A stretch of 64,000 nt of DNA. Origin: Psoroptes ovis (lineage: Eukaryota > Arthropoda > Arachnida > Sarcoptiformes > Psoroptidae). The stretch covers positions 1,240,001 to 1,304,000 of the forward strand of contig PQWQ01000012.1 in the NCBI GenBank assembly GCA_002943765.1. Reading direction: 5' to 3'. This document shows positions 59,733 through 64,000 of the stretch, piece by piece. The first letter of the stretch is position 1; the number at the start of each line of letters is the position of its first letter. The notes under the pieces are model-generated. The model was given only the letters and a program-made list of their open reading frames with translations. It was not told the DNA's origin and ran no database searches. The position numbers and the translations under genes were made by a program.

Positions 59733-60488
59733 ATGCTTAGTGTAAGTCAATTTTGTTTTTCGGTGAATTTCCCAGGTTTGATTTTAGCCGGATTTTTTTT
59801 CTTGTGTTTTTACAGTTAATATTATCTTTTGGTCTACTACTTGGTACGGCTTATGCCAAACCATATGGTTATCATGGTGGTGGTGGTGGCGGTGGTGGTT
59901 ATGGTCATGGTTATGGCCATGTAGTTCATGCAGCCGTACTAAGTCATCATAATGTTAAATATTATGATGTGCCAAGGTAAAGGGTTTTATTTTTTTTTTA
60001 ATATTTTTTTTTCAATGATAAAATTTCAATTATTATTTAGTCATGGTTATGTAAAACCAACAACAATCGATGTACCACCGAATCATTTACCGGTCAATTT
60101 TATATTCCGTTCAGCATCAAGCAGAATACATGCACAACAAAAACATGAAAGTGCACCTGGTTCATATCAACAATCACATTCGAAAGATGAACCACATGTA
60201 CTTAAACATACGGTCACTAAACCGATTATACAAGAAGTACATGAAGTTATTTCACCATATCGTAAAGTTGTACAAACAATCGAACCGGTTAAAGAAGAAG
60301 TTAAAACAATTGTTGCACGTGGTACACATGGTTATCATGGTGGTGGTGGTGGTGATTATGGCTATATGAGTGGTGGCGGTGGTGGATACGGACATGATAT
60401 GAGTTATGATGGTGGTAGTTCTTATGGTGGTGATATGGGTGGATACGGTGGTGGCGGCGGTGCAATGGATTATGGTGGTCATTATTGA
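59733..60488 (+). CDS. Gly-rich secreted protein with PIIQEV/PYRKVVQ domain, paralogue C
   Basis: Exons 59733..59741 (only MLS), 59816..59976, 60041..60488, about 205 aa. Signal peptide MLSLILSFGLLLGTAYA is split after the third codon by a phase-0 intron, exactly as in the gene at 29802. A short Gly/His/Tyr block (YHGGGGGGGGYGHGYGH) precedes the family core: TTIDVPPNHLPVNFIFRSAS, KHESAPGSY, KPIIQEVHEVISPYRKVVQ, EEVKTIVARG; a Gly/Tyr/Asp-rich tail follows. His-Gly-Tyr composition is typical of insect and mite cuticular or eggshell proteins, so an extracellular structural role is likely but not shown. It converges on THUMPD1 with about 300 bp between stops. Confidence 0.82.
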
Positions 60489-60788
60489 TGACAAAATTAT
60501 TAATACAAAACAATTGATTTTTCAATAATGTAAATCAATTTAATTTATTTATTTTAATTATTTATTCATTCATTCGAAAAAATCAACAATGATTACTTCG
60601 GTATTCATTCATTCATGTATCCATTCATTGTAATCAATGATAAAACAAAACAAAATTCATTCATTTTTCTGCAATTTTTTCAGGTGATATTACAATAGTT
60701 AATAATTTCAAATCTCCAAAATACTTTAATCTTGAATTTCTTGTTTAAAAAATTTAAATTAAATATGTTTCAACCAATTACTTTTGTT

Positions 60789-61853
60789 TTAATCACATTT
60801 TGATTGTCTTTGATCATTTTGTTCAATTTTTTCTTCTTGATTGCTTTCGATGGCTAAAGATTCTTGGTGCATATGATTTGATTCTGCCGGCTCTGATGAT
60901 TTCACATCTTCGGAATTCGGAATTTCATCGATATGGCTTTGTTCAACTTTGATTTCGTTCAATGAATTCTCTCGATCATCATTATCATTGATCGAATCAG
61001 TATTGTTTTTATCGAAATTATCATCACCGAAATTTTTTCGAATAAATTCAATTAAATTATATTTACAATTTCTACGATAATCATCAAGTATCGATATACA
61101 ACATGCCTTACTGAGAACATTTATCTGTATAAATTTATCCGGATCGGTTAAATTTGCATACCAATTTGGCCGCTGTTCTTGAACGATTTCAATCACCATT
61201 TTTTGTAATGATTTTTCCGTTATTGTTGTTGATGAATAATTACGAATACGACAATTTACTTGATATGAACAAACATTTTTCGGCACAATACTACTGTCTG
61301 ATTTAAATATGTCTGTTAATTTTTGTTGTAATTTATCAATACGACATGTTTGTATAACAGGTATTAATCGTTGAATATATCGACAATTTTGTCGATGATT
61401 TTGTTGTAAATCTAACCATAATTGCTTGGAAATTGATTGTGGATCAATTTTCTTCTGATTATCATTATTATTATCGTTATCACCATCATTATTATTATTT
61501 TGAATACGAATAAATAATAAATTTTTACAATTTGTATTTATTTGTAAAAAATGTCGATTATTTTTTTGTTCAGCCAACAATTCTGCTTCGATACAAGCAT
61601 CAATATCATCGGGATCTGGTTTTTTTCTGTCATCGTTGCCGCAATCATTGCCCGAATATAAACGATCATAGATTTGATTCAAAATATTATACGATTCTTT
61701 TAAACAATAATATTCTTTTTGATTACAAGTAACTAAAAACCCTTTGAAACCATCACCAAGTTGCACACGATTATTATTTATATTATTATTCTTGAAATAA
61801 AAACGTTTCTTTTTCTTTTTATTTTGTTTTTTTAATTTATGATTATTATCCAT
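60789..61853 (-). CDS. THUMPD1: THUMPD1 / Tan1, tRNA acetylation adaptor
   Basis: Adaptor that brings tRNA-Ser and tRNA-Leu to the NAT10/Kre33 acetyltransferase for N4-acetylcytidine formation. Single exon, 354 aa, near the usual length (about 350). A basic N-terminus with KRFYF is followed by GDGFKGFLVTCN and ESYNILNQIYDRLY; the THUMP domain spans about residues 108-266, with CKNLLFIRI, RLIPVIQTC, VNCRIRN, DPDKFIQINVLSKACCISIL and KYNLIEFI. The C-terminal tail is acidic and disordered, as in the human protein. The ATG opens the frame and the start is shared, head-to-head, with GRWD1. Confidence 0.9.
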   Translation of the reverse strand: MDNNHKLKKQNKKKKKRFYFKNNNINNNRVQLGDGFKGFLVTCNQKEYYCLKESYNILNQIYDRLYSGNDCGNDDRKKPDPDDIDACIEAELLAEQKNNRHFLQINTNCKNLLFIRIQNNNNDGDNDNNNDNQKKIDPQSISKQLWLDLQQNHRQNCRYIQRLIPVIQTCRIDKLQQKLTDIFKSDSSIVPKNVCSYQVNCRIRNYSSTTITEKSLQKMVIEIVQEQRPNWYANLTDPDKFIQINVLSKACCISILDDYRRNCKYNLIEFIRKNFGDDNFDKNNTDSINDNDDRENSLNEIKVEQSHIDEIPNSEDVKSSEPAESNHMHQESLAIESNQEEKIEQNDQRQSKCD

Positions 61854-62208
61854 TTGAAAAAATTATTTAAATTTAAAAAAAAATTTGAAAAATTAAAAAT
61901 TTGAAATTTTTTCAAAAATCAAAACATTTGACCTATACGGTCAGAATAGCCGTCATCGAATCATAAAGCCAGAAGCACATGTTTTCGATCGATGTACAAA
62001 TAGCCGCTGATTGTTATTTAAATCTCATCAAACACAATACAACACATGCATTGAATTTGTATGGAAAAAACTTGATTCGACCAACAAATCACAAATCATT
62101 TATATAAACATACATTCATTCAAAGAAAAATAGAAAAAGAAAAATTTGCAAATACACGTGTTTGATTTTTTTTACGTAAATTTATTTTCATTTCGATTTA
62201 AATTAATC
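61854..62208. promoter_or_regulatory. Divergent promoter, THUMPD1 / GRWD1
   Basis: 355 bp between the two ATGs. The middle (about 61930-62010) is the least AT-rich part and holds no clear TATA box. Promoter function is inferred from the layout. Confidence 0.45.
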
Positions 62209-63921
62209 ATGGCAATTACATCGAATATCAATGATGATGATGACGGTAGTGATGATCAACAAGATTCAAAACAACACCGCCATCAACAACAAGAAGATTC
62301 TAATTTAAATTCTGAATTTGTTGATATTTCTACGGCTGCTGTCGACGATGATAACGATGATGATGATCAAGATTATGGTGATGAATCATCCGATTCTGAT
62401 TATCTGGATGATGAAGATGATGATTTTGATGATGATGATGATGATGGAGACAATGATGATAATGTTGATAAAAAAGATGAAACAACATCAACAGCAACCA
62501 AACGTATTTATATACCAAATATGACAAAATTATCATCAATTGATAATATTGAACAATTAGAATGTGATTATTCTGCATACATATTGTATCATAAAGCCGA
62601 AACTGGTTATCCATGTCTCAGTTTTGATGTTTGCCCTGATGAATATGGTGATGGTGATGAACGTTCGAATAAATTTCCACTGCAAACATTGCTTGTTGCT
62701 GGCACACAAGCCGATAAAGATCATCATAATCGTTTATTGTTGATGAAATTTACCAATATGAATCCGATAAAAAATAAATCCGACAATGATGATGATGACG
62801 ACGATGAAGAAGATGATGATGATGATGAAGATGAAATATTACCTGATTTATATTGTGTATCAATTCCACATTCCGGCTGTATCAATCGTATACGTTGTCG
62901 AAAAATTGGTGATAAATTAATTGTTGCAAATTGGTCTGATTATGGACAAGTAAATTTATGGGACATGACAAATGCATATAATGTTTGTAATACTGAAGAT
63001 AATAAACGTATCTCTGATTTTAATAAACAAAATTTGAATACAAAACCTATTTATTCATTCAATGGTCATCGTAAATCTGGTTATAGTTTAGATTGGTCAC
63101 CGATGGTAGATGGAAAATTGGCTACTGGAGATTCGAATAAAGATATATTCATTTGGAACATAACAAACGATGGCTGGATTGTTGATCAATTACCATTGAT
63201 TGGCCATGAGAAATCAGTTGAAGACATTCAATGGTCACCGAATGAATCGACAATATTATCATCATGTTCGGTTGATCGTTCGATACGTATTTGGGATACC
63301 CGTAATCGTCGTCATGAATCGGCTTTAACAATATCGGATGCACATGAGTCTGATGTTAATGTTATTAGTTGGAATCGTAAAGAAAAAGCATTCATATTAT
63401 CCGGTGGTGATGATGGTATCATAAAAGTATGGGATTTGCGACAAATACGTCGAGGAACAAATAATAATAATAATAATGATAATAAAGCAACATCGAAAAC
63501 AACATCAAAACCGATTGCAACATTCAAACAACATCAAGGACCAATAACATCGATCGAATGGAATCTAAACGATGGTACAGTGTTTGCTGCATCAAGTGAA
63601 GATCATCAAATAACACAATGGGATTTATCCGTTGAATCGGATGATCAACAACAACAACAACAACAAAATGATAGACAATCCATCGACAATGATAATAGCA
63701 GTAATAAAAGATTGAAAATTGATAATGATTCAAATAATAATAAATCGCAACAACATCAAATGAATGATGATGATTTAATCAATCAATTACCACCACAGCT
63801 ATTATTCATACATCAAGGACAAAAAGAAATCAAAGAAATACATTGGCATCAACAGATACCTGGTTTATTGATCTCTACAGCATCCACTGGTTTCGATATA
63901 TTTCGTACATTATCTGTTTAA
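62209..63921 (+). CDS. GRWD1: GRWD1, glutamate-rich WD-repeat protein
   Basis: WD40 protein of ribosome biogenesis and histone chaperoning (yeast Rrb1 brings ribosomal protein L3 to the nucleolus). Single exon, 570 aa; longer than human GRWD1 (446 aa) through Asp/Asn-rich insertions. An acidic N-terminus precedes the histone-binding-like segment (YIPNM, about residue 100; AYILYHKAETGYPCLSFD). After a second acidic stretch come WD repeats with HSGCINRIR, VNLWDM, SGYSLDWSP, KDIFIWNI, GHEKSVEDIQWSP, RSIRIWDT, HESDVNVISWNR, GIIKVWDLRQ, HQGPITSIEWN and HQITQWDLSVE, and the family end LPPQLLFIHQGQKEIKEIHW. The start MAITSN was chosen because the earlier frame has no ATG. Confidence 0.93.
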   Translation: MAITSNINDDDDGSDDQQDSKQHRHQQQEDSNLNSEFVDISTAAVDDDNDDDDQDYGDESSDSDYLDDEDDDFDDDDDDGDNDDNVDKKDETTSTATKRIYIPNMTKLSSIDNIEQLECDYSAYILYHKAETGYPCLSFDVCPDEYGDGDERSNKFPLQTLLVAGTQADKDHHNRLLLMKFTNMNPIKNKSDNDDDDDDEEDDDDDEDEILPDLYCVSIPHSGCINRIRCRKIGDKLIVANWSDYGQVNLWDMTNAYNVCNTEDNKRISDFNKQNLNTKPIYSFNGHRKSGYSLDWSPMVDGKLATGDSNKDIFIWNITNDGWIVDQLPLIGHEKSVEDIQWSPNESTILSSCSVDRSIRIWDTRNRRHESALTISDAHESDVNVISWNRKEKAFILSGGDDGIIKVWDLRQIRRGTNNNNNNDNKATSKTTSKPIATFKQHQGPITSIEWNLNDGTVFAASSEDHQITQWDLSVESDDQQQQQQQNDRQSIDNDNSSNKRLKIDNDSNNNKSQQHQMNDDDLINQLPPQLLFIHQGQKEIKEIHWHQQIPGLLISTASTGFDIFRTLSV

Positions 63922-64000
63922 TTGATAATAATTTATATGAAAAAACTTCTCAAAAATTTAATTTATTTCTAAAATTGGATTCAAATTCTCTCGAAACAAA

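Overview
The window is nuclear DNA of a eukaryote, very AT-rich, with compact genes, short introns (about 58-120 bp, GT..AG, mostly AT-rich) and Asn/Asp/Gln/Ser-rich low-complexity coding sequence. Two adjacent small secreted coiled-coil proteins (56.0-57.8 kb) belong to the mite group 5/21 allergen family, so the source is almost certainly an astigmatid mite, most likely a pyroglyphid or psoroptid relative of Dermatophagoides. The species cannot be fixed from the sequence alone.

Layout. 0-18 kb is gene-dense: the tail of an unrecognised gene, UFM1 (minus), DDX18/Has1 helicase, a single-pass membrane protein with Ser-Pro/Lys repeats (minus), a very large HECW-type HECT ubiquitin ligase, BBS7 and a Cys-rich membrane protein. 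18-29.8 kb is a gene desert made of simple sequence, short palindromes and remnants of a small mariner-like element, with two GC-richer islands that look different from their surroundings. 29.8-31.2 kb holds a Gly-rich secreted protein. 31.2-34 kb holds a TTAA-flanked piggyBac-like MITE and a decayed LTR-retrotransposon gag remnant. 34.1-37.1 kb is a tandem pair of related membrane proteins. 37.1-46.4 kb is a second desert. 46.5-64 kb is gene-dense again: a second member of the Gly-rich-protein family, an EB-like Cys-rich membrane protein (minus), a small membrane protein (minus) head-to-head with IER3IP1/YOS1, a low-complexity protein, a perilipin-like protein (minus), TMEM222, the head-to-head group 21/group 5 pair, a third Gly-rich-family member, and THUMPD1 (minus) head-to-head with GRWD1.

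How they fit together. The recognisable housekeeping genes serve ribosome biogenesis and RNA modification (DDX18, GRWD1, THUMPD1), protein modification and turnover (UFM1, HECW), ER-Golgi traffic (IER3IP1), cilia (BBS7) and perhaps lipid droplets (perilipin-like). The secreted group is of a different kind: the three PIIQEV/PYRKVVQ proteins and the two allergens all have a signal peptide, few small exons and a clear TATA box at a consistent distance (about 245-265 bp and about 120-130 bp upstream of the ATG respectively). This is what one expects of strongly expressed, tissue-restricted secretory genes.

Most exon structures were worked out by hand from splice signals plus remembered family consensus; all need transcript confirmation.
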